A DNA stretch of 64,000 nucleotides from Fundidesulfovibrio magnetotacticus (GCF_013019105.1 NZ_BLTE01000001.1:613648-677647), one strand, 5' to 3'; numbered from the stretch's first letter, positions 39,208 to 48,117 are shown. Numbers and translations: made by a program. The notes: generated from the sequence alone by a model not told the origin.

Positions 39208-40071
39208 TCATGCGGCCAGCCCGGAGGCGAAGACGCCGGGGTCGTGGCGCTCCAGGAGGGCTTTGACTTCCGCGAGCAGGTCCTCGGGGATGAGGTTGAA
39301 CTTGTGGAGCACCTCGCGCCAGGGGCAGGCCACCAGGGCGTCGGGGTTCACGGCCACGTGGGCCACGGCGTCGGCCACGCAGAGGGCCAGGGCCTGGCGG
39401 CGGTGCCCGGGGGAGTGCATGGGGGCGTGGTGCCAGTTGACGGGCTCGGTCAGGTCGGCGGGGAGGTTCCACGCGCCCATGACCATGGAGCCCAGCACGC
39501 CGTGCTCGATGCCCCAGTACTCCTCTTCGGCCTCGGAATAGGGGATGGCGCGTTCGGCGGCCAGGGCCTCGATGGCGCGCCAGTCGTCCGGGCGGTGCAG
39601 TGCGGTGAGCAGCTTGCCCAGGTCGTGCAGGACGCCCGCGGTGAAGAGATTGTCGCCGTCGAGGCCGCCCATCGCCGGGGCCAGGCGGCGGGCCACCAAG
39701 GCCACGGAGAGCTGGTGCTCCCAGTAGGGGGCGAGGGGGAAGTCCTTGGGGAAGCCCTTGACGCTGGTGAGCCCCTTGACGCCCACGGCCAGCACCAGGG
39801 AGCGCACCTCGTTGAGCCCAAGCACGGCAATGGCCCGGCCGACGGTGGTCACTTCCTGCTGGAGGCCGTAGAAGGCCGAGTTGGCCATGGTGAGCACCTT
39901 GGCGGTGAGGCCCTGGTCGCGCGAGAGGGTCTCGGCGATCTCCTCGATGGGCGTGGCCGCGCCCTGCCCCGTCTGGCTGTAGAGGGTGGTGAGCAGCGCG
40001 GGGGAATAGGGCAGGTCGTGCCGCTGGCCCGGCAGGTCGAGGAGGAATTGCTGGCCGCGTTCTTGGCTCAT
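39208..40071 (-). CDS. HDOD-domain protein
   Basis: A 287-residue stand-alone HDOD protein (about residues 18-220). Motifs are LPYSPALLTTLYS, TAKVLTMANSAFYGL, AIAVLGLNEVRSLVLAVG and TAGVLHDLGKLLTALH. HDOD domains are non-catalytic relatives of HD phosphohydrolases that act as interaction or regulatory modules in motility, stress and c-di-GMP pathways. It lies six bases downstream of the TPR gene and 51 bases before recJ, so it belongs to the same transcription unit. It is related to the N-terminal domain of the hybrid kinase at 29429. Confidence 0.9.
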   Translation of the reverse strand: MSQERGQQFLLDLPGQRHDLPYSPALLTTLYSQTGQGAATPIEEIAETLSRDQGLTAKVLTMANSAFYGLQQEVTTVGRAIAVLGLNEVRSLVLAVGVKGLTSVKGFPKDFPLAPYWEHQLSVALVARRLAPAMGGLDGDNLFTAGVLHDLGKLLTALHRPDDWRAIEALAAERAIPYSEAEEEYWGIEHGVLGSMVMGAWNLPADLTEPVNWHHAPMHSPGHRRQALALCVADAVAHVAVNPDALVACPWREVLHKFNLIPEDLLAEVKALLERHDPGVFASGLAA

Positions 40072-40077
40072 GGCGGC

Positions 40078-40938
40078 CTAGATGCCCACGTTGATGGGCT
40101 GGCGGGAGGGATCGTCCCTGGGGAGCAGTTCGCGCACGCCGGGCAGGTCGAGCGAGACCTTGTTCTGCTCCACAAGATATTTCACGAACTTGCGCGCTTC
40201 CACCAGCTCCGGGTTCAGGCGCAGGGCGTTCTTGAGGTATTCAAGGCACTGGGTCGCGTTGTCTTTCTCGAAGTAGGCCCGGGCTATGTTGTAGAAGAGG
40301 TTCTCGTCGGATTCGGTGAGGCTCTCGGCCTTGCGGTAGTAGTCGAGGGCCTGGTCGAGCATCTTGTTCTTGCGCAGGCTGATGCCGAAGTCGTTGAAGA
40401 GGTGCTTGTGCTCGGGCTCGAAGGCGGCGTCCAGGCGCACGAGGCGCTCGAAGATGTCGTTGGCTTTGTGGGCCTCGCCCCGGTCGAGGTAGGTGAGCCC
40501 CAGGCCGAAGTTGGCGCGCACGTTTTCCTCGTCCACCTTGAGGGCCTGGCCGAACTCCAACTCGGCGCTGAAGATCTCGCCCTTCTCGCGGTGGCGCTCG
40601 CCCTTCTGGATGGTGCGCGAGAGTTCCTGGAGCTTGGGGTAGACCGTGGAAATGTAGAACTCGGGCTCCGGAGCGAACTTGGCGAGCAAGTCCTCGATGG
40701 TGATCTTGCGTTTGGGGCCGGAGGGAATGTAGTTCTTGTTCAGGGGCTGGATCTCGAGTTGATTCTCTTCCAGCTCCTCCACGAACCAGTAGGTCTTCTG
40801 GATGGTCTTGCGCGTGGTGGTGCCGGTGCCCACCTTCTGAATTGACTGCGTGGAAAAGATGCCCTTGATCTTGTCCCGGGGGCGGGAGGCGACGCGGGGC
40901 GACTGCCCCCCCTCCTGGATGTCCATGGACTCGCTCAT
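40078..40938 (-). CDS. TPR-repeat protein
   Basis: A 286-residue soluble protein. The first 50 residues are Ser/Thr/Lys-rich (KIKGIFSTQSIQKVGTGTTTRKTIQKTYWFVEEL). Three to four TPR units span about 120-250 (AELEFGQALKVDEENVRANFGLGLTYLDRG type). No signal peptide. Function unknown; proteins of this form in Desulfovibrio usually sit, as here, next to HDOD genes, and may recruit or scaffold it. GGGAG lies nine bases before the ATG at 40938. It follows gmk by about 96 bases. Confidence 0.87.
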   Translation of the reverse strand: MSESMDIQEGGQSPRVASRPRDKIKGIFSTQSIQKVGTGTTTRKTIQKTYWFVEELEENQLEIQPLNKNYIPSGPKRKITIEDLLAKFAPEPEFYISTVYPKLQELSRTIQKGERHREKGEIFSAELEFGQALKVDEENVRANFGLGLTYLDRGEAHKANDIFERLVRLDAAFEPEHKHLFNDFGISLRKNKMLDQALDYYRKAESLTESDENLFYNIARAYFEKDNATQCLEYLKNALRLNPELVEARKFVKYLVEQNKVSLDLPGVRELLPRDDPSRQPINVGI

Positions 40939-41034
40939 GACGTTGGCTCCCGTTCGGGATGCGAGACCCTTCCAAGGCCCCGCCTTCCTTCGCATACCCC
41001 GAAGAGCCTTCCGCCGCAAGCGATCATCGATCTA

Positions 41035-41658
41035 TCACGTCCACTGTGAAAGAAGCGCATCCACAAGTTCCGGGTGCAGGGCCGGGGCGCTGCGTGCGGC
41101 CAGGTAGACGGCGCGCAGTTCGTCCACCGCGCGCTCCAGAACATCGTTGACGATCACGTGCTCGAACCAGTCCGCCTGGGCGATCTCGCCCCGGGCGTTC
41201 TCCATGCGCAGGGCCACGGTTTCGGGGGAGTCGGATGCCCGGCCCTGGAGGCGGCGCAGGAGTTCCCCGCGCGAGGGGGGCAGCACGAACACCGTGTGCC
41301 CCAGGCCCAGGTTCGCCTTGAGCGCCCTGGCCCCCTGCACGTCGATGTCGAAAAGCACGTCCCGGCCCTGGGCCAGCATGTCCAGCACGGCCTGCTTCGG
41401 GGTGCCGTAGTAGTTGCCGTGCACCTGAGCCCACTCGGCGAAGTGGCCCTGGCCGATGAGCTCGCGGAAGCGCTCCTGGCTGGCGAAGAGGTAGTCCACG
41501 CCGTCCTGCTCGCCCGGGCGCGGGGCGCGCGTGGTGCAGGAGATGGAATAGCCGATGTCCGGGAACTCCCGGCGCAGGGCCTTGATGAGCGTGCTCTTGC
41601 CCGCGCCCGAGGGGGCGCTTACGATAAGGGCCAGTCCCAGCCGTCTACTTGTCGTCAT
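41035..41658 (-). CDS. gmk: Guanylate kinase
   Basis: A 207-residue enzyme phosphorylating GMP to GDP. P-loop [17 protein letters not shown]-binding [21 protein letters not shown] and the DIDVQGAR block are present, and length is typical. It overlaps the end of the RemA-like gene by 14 bases. The order yicC, remA-like, gmk is a widely conserved arrangement, often followed by rpoZ, which is not seen here. Confidence 0.97.
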   Translation of the reverse strand: MTTSRRLGLALIVSAPSGAGKSTLIKALRREFPDIGYSISCTTRAPRPGEQDGVDYLFASQERFRELIGQGHFAEWAQVHGNYYGTPKQAVLDMLAQGRDVLFDIDVQGARALKANLGLGHTVFVLPPSRGELLRRLQGRASDSPETVALRMENARGEIAQADWFEHVIVNDVLERAVDELRAVYLAARSAPALHPELVDALLSQWT

Positions 41659-41908
41659 CGTCGTCGTCCTGGCTGAAGCGTTGGGAGATGGTCTCGGCCT
41701 GGATGGCCGAGAGGACCACGTGGCCCGAATCCGTGATGATGATGGACCGGGTCTTGCGGCCCTGGGTGGCGTCCACCAGCCGCTGGGAATCCTTGGCGTC
41801 CTCGCGCAGGCGGCGCATGGGCGAGGACGCGGGGTTCACGATGGCCACCACGCGCGCGCTGATCACGTAGTTGCCGAAGCCGATGTTGAGCAGTCCTGTT
41901 TTCTGCAC
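41645..41908 (-). CDS. RemA-like DNA-binding regulator (DUF370)
   Basis: An 87-residue DUF370 protein. Family motifs are [26 protein letters not shown] and [10 protein letters not shown]. In Bacillus, RemA activates extracellular matrix operons as a multimeric DNA-binding protein; in other phyla the role is open. An acidic tail (QDDDDDDK) is unusual. It sits between yicC and gmk with a 9-base gap and 14-base overlap, a conserved neighbourhood. Confidence 0.92.
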   Translation of the reverse strand: MQKTGLLNIGFGNYVISARVVAIVNPASSPMRRLREDAKDSQRLVDATQGRKTRSIIITDSGHVVLSAIQAETISQRFSQDDDDDDK

Positions 41909-41917
41909 GCCACGGTC

Positions 41918-42799
41918 CTATTCGATGTTCTGCACCTGTTCGCGCACCTTTTCCAGCTCGGCCTTGAACTCCACCACGATGCGGCTCACCTCGATGGACT
42001 GGGCCTTGTTGCCGCAGGTGTTGATCTCGCGGAAGGCCTCCTGGAGCAGAAAGTCCAGGCGCTTGCCCACGTCGCCGTCCTGGCCCAGCAGTTCGCGGAT
42101 CTGGTCCAGGTGGCAGCCCAGGCGGGTGAGCTCCTCCGACACGTCGAGCTTGTCGGAGAGCATGGCCACCTCCTGGAGCACGCGCTCCTCGGGGGCCTCG
42201 ATGCCGACCTTTTCGAGAAGGGCCGACAGGCGCGTGCGCAGGGCCTGGAACTTCTCCTCCTTCACGCGCGGGGCCAGGACCTTGATCTGGCCGTGCCAGC
42301 CGGCCAGGCGCTCCAGGCGGCGCAGGATGTCCGCGGCCAGGAGCGCCCCCTCGCGGGCGCGGGCGGCCTGAAGATCCTCCAGGGCCAGGGCCAGTCCCCG
42401 GCGCAGGGCCTCGGCCAGCTCGTCGGGAGCGTCGGAGAGCCCCTCCTGCCAGAGGTGGGAGATGGTCATGAGCCGGGTGAAGTCCGGCTCGAAAGAGCGG
42501 CCCATGTCGCGCGCCAGGCCCTCCACCGACTGGAGCATGGCCCGGGCCAGGGGCTTGTTCAGGGCCACGTCCAGGGCCTCGGCCCGGTGGGGCTGGCAGT
42601 TGCAGCTCACCTCGATGCGGCCGCGATCGGCGTGGGCGCGCACGATCTTCTCCAGGTCGGCTTCCTGGGAGCGCAGGAACAGGGGCAGACGCCACTTGAG
42701 GTCCAGGTAGCGGCTGTTGACGGAGCGCGCCTCCCAGACCACGCTGGCGTAGTCGTTTTCCGTGACGGAGCGGCCGAAGCCGGTCATGCTTTTGGGCAT
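41918..42799 (-). CDS. yicC: YicC-family endoribonuclease
   Basis: A 293-residue YicC/YloC protein. The N-terminal signature MPKSMTGFGR and C-terminal GKRLDFLLQEAFREINTCGNKAQS...VEFKAELEKVREQVQNIE are characteristic. Members are RNA endonucleases acting on small RNA or mRNA in stationary phase in the enteric and Bacillus cases. AGGGAA precedes the ATG at 42799; the longer frame to 42889 overlaps mtaB and was not used. First gene after an 86-base gap from mtaB. Confidence 0.94.
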   Translation of the reverse strand: MPKSMTGFGRSVTENDYASVVWEARSVNSRYLDLKWRLPLFLRSQEADLEKIVRAHADRGRIEVSCNCQPHRAEALDVALNKPLARAMLQSVEGLARDMGRSFEPDFTRLMTISHLWQEGLSDAPDELAEALRRGLALALEDLQAARAREGALLAADILRRLERLAGWHGQIKVLAPRVKEEKFQALRTRLSALLEKVGIEAPEERVLQEVAMLSDKLDVSEELTRLGCHLDQIRELLGQDGDVGKRLDFLLQEAFREINTCGNKAQSIEVSRIVVEFKAELEKVREQVQNIE

Positions 42800-42885
42800 A
42801 GGGTTCCCTGCCGGGCCGGGCGCGAGGCCGCGTCCGGGCGGCGCTGCTTTGGATTGGCGGCCCGGGGCGGGCGCGCCTGAAGCGT

Positions 42886-44259
42886 TCACTCTACCTTTTC
42901 AAGCGGGCGTTCGTAAAGGGGAGGCTCCACGCGGGGAGCCGCCTCACCGTCCGCCTCCCCGCCGTGGGGACGCGACCGGGGAGACTCCAGAGGCTCGGCC
43001 AGCAGGAGGGCCCCCTCGGCGCGCACGGGGCGCACCTCCACCAGCGCGCCGGGGCGCAGGCCTGCCGCGCCGGCCCCCTCCAGGCGCACCTCCACGTAGT
43101 GCTCGCTGGCCCCCGAGGGCGGGTCGTCGCGCTCCAGGGCCACGGTGAGGCGCGGCGCACGGGCCAGGCGCGCCACGTAGTCCTGCTCGCGGCGCAGGGC
43201 CTCCTCGCGCAGGGCGCGGGCGCGCGCCTTCTTCACCTCCCGGGGCAGCTGACCGGGCGCGCGGGCCGCCACGGTGCCCGGGCGGCGCGAATAGGGGAAC
43301 ACGTGGGCGTAACACAGCCCCGCCGCCCCCACGAAGTCCAGGGTGGCCCGGAAGGCCGCCTCGCTCTCCCCGGGAAAACCCGTGAGCAGGTCCGCCCCCG
43401 CCGCTGCCAGCGGGTTCTCCCGGCGTAGTCCCTCCAGGAAGCGCCGCACGCCCTCCGGCCCGTAGTGGCCCCGACCCATGGCGCGCAGCACGCCCTCGTC
43501 GGCGCTTTGCAGCGAGATGTGCACGTGCGGACAGACCATGCGCGAACCGGCCAGAACCTCCAGCGCGCGCGGGCCGAGCATGCCCGGGTCCAGCGAGGAG
43601 AGGCGCAGCCTGGCCCGGCCCGCCCACTCGGGGGTCAGGGCGGCCTCCAGGCGCGCGAGCATGTCCCAGAAATCCCCGCCGTCCGCATCGAACTGGCCCA
43701 GATTGATCCCGGAAAGGATGAGCTCCCGGCTGCCCGAACCCAGGAGTGCCCGGGCCTCGTCCAGGATGCCCGCGAAGGGCCGCGAGCGCGCCCCGCCCCT
43801 GGCGCGGGGCACGATGCAGTAGGTGCAGCCGTGGGAGCAGCCGTCCTGCACCTTGAGCACCGGGCGCGAGCGCTTGAAACGGCGGATGGCGAAGGCGGGC
43901 CAGTCTCCGGCGCGGGGGGGCCGCGCCGCGCCGTCGGGCAGGGCGCACAGCCCCTCCTTGCGGGACTGGGGGATCACGTTGTCCCGGCCCGCCAGCTCCA
44001 CGAAGGGGCCGGGCTCCACCTGGGAGGCGCACCCGGCCACGAGCACGCGCGCGCCGGGGGCCTCGCGCAGGGCGCGGCGCACGGCGCCCCGGCTGTCGGC
44101 AACGGCCCCGGCCGTGACGGCGCAGGTGTGCACCAGCACCACCTGTGCGTCCGCGGCCTGCCGGGACTCGCGCCACCCGGCGTCCTCCCAGGCCTCCCGC
44201 ACGGCCTGGGACTCGTACTGGTTGATCTTGCAGCCAAGGGTTTGAATGAAGAAGCGCAT
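42886..44259 (-). CDS. mtaB: tRNA t6A37 methylthiotransferase MtaB
   Basis: A 457-residue radical-SAM methylthiotransferase converting t6A37 to ms2t6A37 in tRNAs reading ANN codons. The N-terminal UPF0004 domain carries three cluster cysteines (LGCKINQYES, HTCAVT, AGCASQ). The radical SAM site is DGCSHGCTYCIVP, and a TRAM domain covers the last 80 residues. LGCKIN is characteristic of MtaB, separating it from MiaB (LGCQMN) and RimO. The ATG at 44259 begins MRFFIQTLGC with a GGGGCGGAG site. It heads the minus-strand gene series. Confidence 0.95.
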   Translation of the reverse strand: MRFFIQTLGCKINQYESQAVREAWEDAGWRESRQAADAQVVLVHTCAVTAGAVADSRGAVRRALREAPGARVLVAGCASQVEPGPFVELAGRDNVIPQSRKEGLCALPDGAARPPRAGDWPAFAIRRFKRSRPVLKVQDGCSHGCTYCIVPRARGGARSRPFAGILDEARALLGSGSRELILSGINLGQFDADGGDFWDMLARLEAALTPEWAGRARLRLSSLDPGMLGPRALEVLAGSRMVCPHVHISLQSADEGVLRAMGRGHYGPEGVRRFLEGLRRENPLAAAGADLLTGFPGESEAAFRATLDFVGAAGLCYAHVFPYSRRPGTVAARAPGQLPREVKKARARALREEALRREQDYVARLARAPRLTVALERDDPPSGASEHYVEVRLEGAGAAGLRPGALVEVRPVRAEGALLLAEPLESPRSRPHGGEADGEAAPRVEPPLYERPLEKVE

Positions 44260-44371
44260 CTCCGCCCCTACCCCAAAGCGTCCGCCAGGTGAAGCCGGGC
44301 CATAGTCCACTTTACAGGACGACAGTCCCATTCAAAGGACACAATTCGCCCTTTTCTCAGGAACGCACAGG

Positions 44372-44400
44372 TTGCCACAAAACGTAACACTTTGTTTTAT
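44372..44400 (+). promoter_or_regulatory. Putative promoter of the EAL-like gene
   Basis: TTGCCA, 17 bases and TTTTAT lie in an AT-rich patch 29 bases before the chosen ATG at 44429; TGTAAT at 44405 is an alternative -10. This is why an earlier TTG start in the same frame was not used. Confidence 0.45.
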
Positions 44401-44428
44401 TGGATGTAATTACAAAGAGCACCATGGC

Positions 44429-45133
44429 ATGCAATTTGCCAGCATGCGAGCCATGCACGCATTCATCTCCAACGCGAACGCTCAGGGCGGCTTTCATAAC
44501 TCCCCCACGCTCTACTGCCCCCTCTACGAGCTCGCGGACGAGACCGTCGCCGCCGTGGAGTTGAGCCCCGCCGTGCTTCGTTCACGGCTGCTGCCTGGAT
44601 TTTCCCATGCCAAGGCCCTGCTCCGGGGCGAGCACGCCCTCTTCGCCAAGGATGCCTTCGCCTGCGTGCGCCTGGGCACGCGCGAACTGGCCGACCGCGA
44701 GGCCCCCGCACGCCTTTTGCGCGCCGTCCGGGACATGGACCAGGACGCGGCCCGCTTCTGCCTGTTCTTCTCCGACTCGCTCTGCAAGGCCCTGGGATTC
44801 CGCACCATCGAGCAGCTGATGTCCTTCAAGCGCAGCGGGTTCCGCCTGGGCATCGACATCGACAGCCTGGACGCTGCGGCCGGCCCTTTCCTTGAAATGC
44901 TCCCGGCCGACGTGCTGCGCCTGGGCGCGCTGGACACCGTGGCCCTCACCAGCGACCCGGACGGCGCGGCCGAACTTGCGAGCTTCACGCACTTCGCGGA
45001 CAACCTCCTGATGATTCCAGCAGCCAGTGGCGTGCGCAACAGGGCGCAACTCTCCATGCTGCGCCAGACCGGCATGCGCTTCGGCCAGGGCCCCCTCTTT
45101 CCGCCTCACTCGGAACGCCTTGCGATTGTCTAG
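44429..45133 (+). CDS. Degenerate EAL-domain-like protein
   Basis: A 234-residue soluble protein. Its second half follows an EAL phosphodiesterase fold: GFRLGIDIDSLDAAAGPFLE matches the EAL DDFGTG strand, ADVLRLGALDTVALT the LKID strand, and RAQLSMLRQTGMRFGQGPLF the C-terminal helix and G.GY.F motif. The catalytic E-x-L, DD and Lys residues are missing, so it should be a non-catalytic binder or adaptor. The first 100 residues match nothing I recognise. The start is uncertain; ATG 44429 lies behind AAGAG and a promoter-like patch. It lies 122 bases before a MucR regulator gene on the same strand. Confidence 0.72.
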   Translation: MQFASMRAMHAFISNANAQGGFHNSPTLYCPLYELADETVAAVELSPAVLRSRLLPGFSHAKALLRGEHALFAKDAFACVRLGTRELADREAPARLLRAVRDMDQDAARFCLFFSDSLCKALGFRTIEQLMSFKRSGFRLGIDIDSLDAAAGPFLEMLPADVLRLGALDTVALTSDPDGAAELASFTHFADNLLMIPAASGVRNRAQLSMLRQTGMRFGQGPLFPPHSERLAIV

Positions 45134-45208
45134 CGCCCTCTGGCATCCGCGGTCTCTCAGGGCCCCTGAGAAAAAACAGATTTACAAAACTATAAATTCA
45201 GATAGATT

Positions 45209-45232
45209 CAATCCATCTATTTTGCTGGATTG
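45209..45232 (+). promoter_or_regulatory. Inverted repeat in the AT-rich leader of the MucR gene
   Basis: CAATCC / GGATTG with a 12-base gap lies 24 bases before the MucR ATG in the AT-richest stretch of the neighbourhood (about 45170-45240). MucR proteins are known to bind AT-rich DNA and often repress themselves, so this is a plausible self-regulatory region. Confidence 0.35.
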
Positions 45233-45255
45233 TTTCCGTTGTTTAAGGAGACCTC

Positions 45256-45669
45256 ATGGACGACTATTTGAAGGAAGCACTGGAGATTGTCAGGGCACAG
45301 GCTAAAGTCCGCGTGATGACCTCCCAGGAAATCGTAAGCATGGTGCGCAACCTCATGCACGGACTCAAAGCCGTCGTGCAGGGAGGTTCGGGAGCATCAT
45401 CGCCAACCGCCCAGGAAGACGCCAAGGGCAAACCCCTGGACGCCAAAAAGGCCATCAGGGAAAAGTCCATCATCTGCATGGAATCCGGCAAGTCCATGAA
45501 GGTGATCACCAAGCGCCACCTGGCCAAGTATGGCCTGACCCCCGACGAATACCGCGCCAAGTGGGGCTACTCCAAGGACACCCCCCTGGTCTGCAAGGAA
45601 CTCCAGCGCGCCCGCCGCAAAAAAATGCAGGACATGCGCCTGTGGGAGCGCCGCAAGAAGCCCGAGTAG
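45256..45669 (+). CDS. MucR/Ros-family transcriptional regulator
   Basis: A 137-residue MucR/Ros protein. The family block is KSIICMESGKSMKVITKRHLAKYG, then LTPDEYRAKWGYSKDTPLV, ending in a basic tail RRKKMQDMRLWERRKK. Only one zinc-ligand cysteine (SIICMESG) is kept in the finger, as in zinc-lacking Ros/MucR homologues. MucR acts like an H-NS-type silencer in alphaproteobacteria, controlling exopolysaccharide and motility. The N-terminal helix (about 1-40) suits oligomerisation. TAAGGAG precedes the ATG and a perfect terminator follows. Confidence 0.92.
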   Translation: MDDYLKEALEIVRAQAKVRVMTSQEIVSMVRNLMHGLKAVVQGGSGASSPTAQEDAKGKPLDAKKAIREKSIICMESGKSMKVITKRHLAKYGLTPDEYRAKWGYSKDTPLVCKELQRARRKKMQDMRLWERRKKPE

Positions 45670-45685
45670 GGCTTCGGATACTTTG

Positions 45686-45719
45686 AAAAAAGCCCCCGTG
45701 CATGCGCGGGGGCTTTTTT
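45686..45719 (+). terminator. Rho-independent terminator of the MucR gene
   Basis: AAAAAAGCCCCCG / CGGGGGCTTTTTT with loop TGCATG; perfect stem and six T residues, 16 bases after the stop. It would work in both directions. Confidence 0.95.
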
Positions 45720-45828
45720 CTTGGCCGGTCCCGGCCATCCGGCCCAGCGCTTTACATCATTTTGAGCTTATGACATATAATGGGGGAAGTGCTCCGTCGG
45801 CTTGAACTTCGCCAACCGGGAGGCCGTC

Positions 45829-46071
45829 ATGTCCGCCAGATTCGATCCTTCCCTGCTTTACGCCGAATGCCGCCGTTGCAAATCGCCCGTGCTCTCCCTC
45901 CTTCCCCCCGACGAAACGGTTCTTCAGATGGGCGTCCCGCCGGAACTCCTCGACGCGGACTGCCTCCTCCTCTATGAGGGCTGCCCGCATTGCCAGCCTG
46001 GTCGCGCCGCCTACCAGCCCCGCCTCGTCCGCCTGCTGCCCAGCGAGGGACACCGCGCCGGCCTCCATTGA
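45829..46071 (+). CDS. Small zinc-ribbon-like hypothetical protein
   Basis: An 80-residue protein beginning MSARFDPSLLYAECRRCKSPV. Two CxxC knuckles, CRRC near residue 14 and CPHC near residue 57, are spaced like a zinc ribbon. No other domain is recognised. GGGAGG lies six bases before the ATG. It stands alone between the MucR terminator and the long porin leader. Codon use agrees with neighbours, supporting a real gene. Confidence 0.6.
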   Translation: MSARFDPSLLYAECRRCKSPVLSLLPPDETVLQMGVPPELLDADCLLLYEGCPHCQPGRAAYQPRLVRLLPSEGHRAGLH

Positions 46072-46671
46072 GCCGGGCCAAGCCCCGGTCCCGACCGCCC
46101 TCCCAAGCGCTTGAGCGCCGCGCACGCCCCGGCCGCACGCCCGCCGCGGCCGCCTGCCTCCATGGCCCGTCGCTTCGATCCGCCCCCTGGCCGACAAGGC
46201 TCCTGTCGGCCCGGAAGCCGGGCAACTCCCCACGGCCGAATGCCCTGCTCATCGTGTGCCCGAGATGCCCGGGACGGCTTGACCATGACAATCAGTCTCA
46301 ATAGTATCCTCTTCCAGAACATTCACACCTAGTGGAAGAGATGTGTGAATGCCGACAACCTGCTGAATTTACAACACGCCCATTCTTTCACAATGGATGC
46401 GCATTAACAAAAACGTCATTCGATTTGACTTGTCAGCAGGATGTTTTCAATTTACACATCGTTTGCCCGTGTTACGGATGCGCGTCATCATCCGATCCGA
46501 CGGCCTGGGCAGCAAGGCGCGACGCCACGCGCCGCCCCGGACGCCTTCACGCGGCAAGGGCATGGAGGGAAGAGGCCCCGCTCTCGGGCGAGGCCGGGCG
46601 GCTTCCCGCCCTGTGCCATGCTCTCCTGGCAGTGGCAGCGTTTATCAACTCGAGGAGGAGGATCAAACCTT
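46072..46671. other. 600-base leader region of the porin gene
   Basis: No gene is recognised. The left part (46072-46270) is ordinary GC-rich DNA. From about 46285 to 46490 the sequence becomes markedly AT-rich, with interleaved inverted repeats at 46309-46351 and a possible promoter TTGACT (46425-46430), 17 bases, CAATTT. The right part leads to a very strong ribosome site, GAGGAGGAGGA, nine bases before the porin ATG. A small RNA or long 5-prime UTR could originate here. Confidence 0.6.
46309..46351. promoter_or_regulatory. Interleaved inverted repeats upstream of the porin
   Basis: Two perfect inverted repeats overlap in the order A-B-A'-B': A CTCTTCCA (46309-46316), B CATTCACAC (46320-46328), A' TGGAAGAG (46333-46340), B' GTGTGAATG (46343-46351). 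The A and B hairpins exclude each other. The spacers (3, 4 and 2 bases) make a full pseudoknot unlikely. It may be a switchable RNA leader or a compound protein-binding site. Confidence 0.55.
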
Positions 46672-48117
46672 ATGAAACGTTTTCTGGCACTGGCCCTGCT
46701 TGTGAGCATGGCCCTTTGCGCCGCCGCCGCTTCCGCGGCCACCGAGGTCAAGATGACCGGCGACGCCCGCATCCACGCCAACATGTGGAGCAAAGCCAAC
46801 TACACCGGCTGGGACGGCACCGGCACTCAGACCTACGACGCCTTCACCATCTGGGAGCGCTTCCGCCTGCGCACCGACTTCATCACCAACGAGAACCTCA
46901 AGTTCCGTTTCGGCATCCGCGCCAACAACACCCCCTGGGGCAACGGCACCTACACCGTGGACAACCCGCGCGTGGCCATCGACGTCTACCAGGCCTTCCT
47001 GCAGTTCAAGTGGCCCGGCACCGACGTGGAGTTCACCATCGGCCTCCAGCCCCTGGCCATCGCCCACGCCTCCTTCTTCGCCGGCAGCTCCCTGATCATG
47101 GACACCCAGGTCGCCGCCGCCATGGTGAACATCCCCGTGGTGGACGACAAGGTGAAGATCGTGGGCGGCTTCATGCGCTTCCTGGACACCAACCGCGACA
47201 TGGACCCCACCACCACCCAGGTGCCTGACGAGTTCGACGGTTACTACCTCTCCGTGCCCATCACCCTGGACGGCTTCAGCGCCACCCCCTGGGGCCTGAT
47301 CGGCGTGGCCGGCCGCAACGCCAACTACGGCGTCGGCGCCGGCAACTGCGGCCTCTACAACGCCACGCTGCAGCAGAACCTGATGGCCGCCGGCACCTTC
47401 GCCCTGGCCCCCGGCTTCCGCAACGCCCAGAACATCTACTGGTGGGTCGGCGGCGCGTTCGAAGTGACCGCCCTGGATCCCTTCAAGTTCTACGCCGACG
47501 TGATCTACGGCGAGGGCAACGGCAACGACCGCTCCCCCAACCGTCGCAAGGGCTTCTTCTTCGACGTGGCCGCCGAGTACACCGGCCTGGACATGCTCAC
47601 CCCCCAGATCGCCTTCTGGTGGTCCACCGGTGAAGACGCCTCCCTGCGCAACGGCTCCGAACGTCTGCCCACCATCGCCGGCACCTGGGGCTCCAGCACC
47701 TCCTTCCTGTTCGACTCCGACCAGGCCTTCACCAGCACCTACGTGGGCGTGAACCCCGTGGGCTCCTGGGGCTTCACCGCTTCGCTCAACAACATGTCCT
47801 TCATGGCCGACCTGAGCCACCGCCTCACCTTCGCCTACGTGCGCGGCACCAACTCCGCCGCCGGCCTGCGCCGCGCCAACGCCATCCTGGGTTCCGGCCA
47901 GTTCTACCAGATGGGCCGCGACCTGGCCGAGACCGAGTACCTGCTCGGCATCAACTTCGACAACACCTACAACATCTACGAGAACCTGGCCGCCATCGCC
48001 ACCTTCGGCTGGTCCCACGGCGAGTTCGACAGCTCCGTCTGGGGCCGTCGCTTCGTCAACCAGGCCCGCAGCGGCGACATGTTCATGCTGGGCATCGGCC
48101 TCCAGTACAAGTTCTAG
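46672..48117 (+). CDS. Outer-membrane homotrimeric porin, Desulfovibrio type
   Basis: A 481-residue beta-barrel porin. A classical signal peptide MKRFLALALLVSMALCAAAASA is followed by ATEVKMTGDARIHANMWS and alternating aromatic/hydrophobic strands, ending in a C-terminal phenylalanine (GLQYKF) as BAM substrates do. It belongs to the abundant porin family of Desulfovibrio. Codon use is extremely biased to C-ending codons and the ribosome site is strong, both signs of very high expression. A perfect terminator follows. It is monocistronic. Confidence 0.93.
   Translation: MKRFLALALLVSMALCAAAASAATEVKMTGDARIHANMWSKANYTGWDGTGTQTYDAFTIWERFRLRTDFITNENLKFRFGIRANNTPWGNGTYTVDNPRVAIDVYQAFLQFKWPGTDVEFTIGLQPLAIAHASFFAGSSLIMDTQVAAAMVNIPVVDDKVKIVGGFMRFLDTNRDMDPTTTQVPDEFDGYYLSVPITLDGFSATPWGLIGVAGRNANYGVGAGNCGLYNATLQQNLMAAGTFALAPGFRNAQNIYWWVGGAFEVTALDPFKFYADVIYGEGNGNDRSPNRRKGFFFDVAAEYTGLDMLTPQIAFWWSTGEDASLRNGSERLPTIAGTWGSSTSFLFDSDQAFTSTYVGVNPVGSWGFTASLNNMSFMADLSHRLTFAYVRGTNSAAGLRRANAILGSGQFYQMGRDLAETEYLLGINFDNTYNIYENLAAIATFGWSHGEFDSSVWGRRFVNQARSGDMFMLGIGLQYKF

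Noticed and set aside
44372..44428. TTG start adding 19 residues to the EAL-like protein
   Set aside because: The segment is AT-rich and contains promoter-like boxes, so it is more likely regulatory than coding.
46309..46351. H-type pseudoknot riboswitch
   Set aside because: The linker crossing the 8-bp stem would be only two bases, too short; mutually exclusive hairpins are more realistic.
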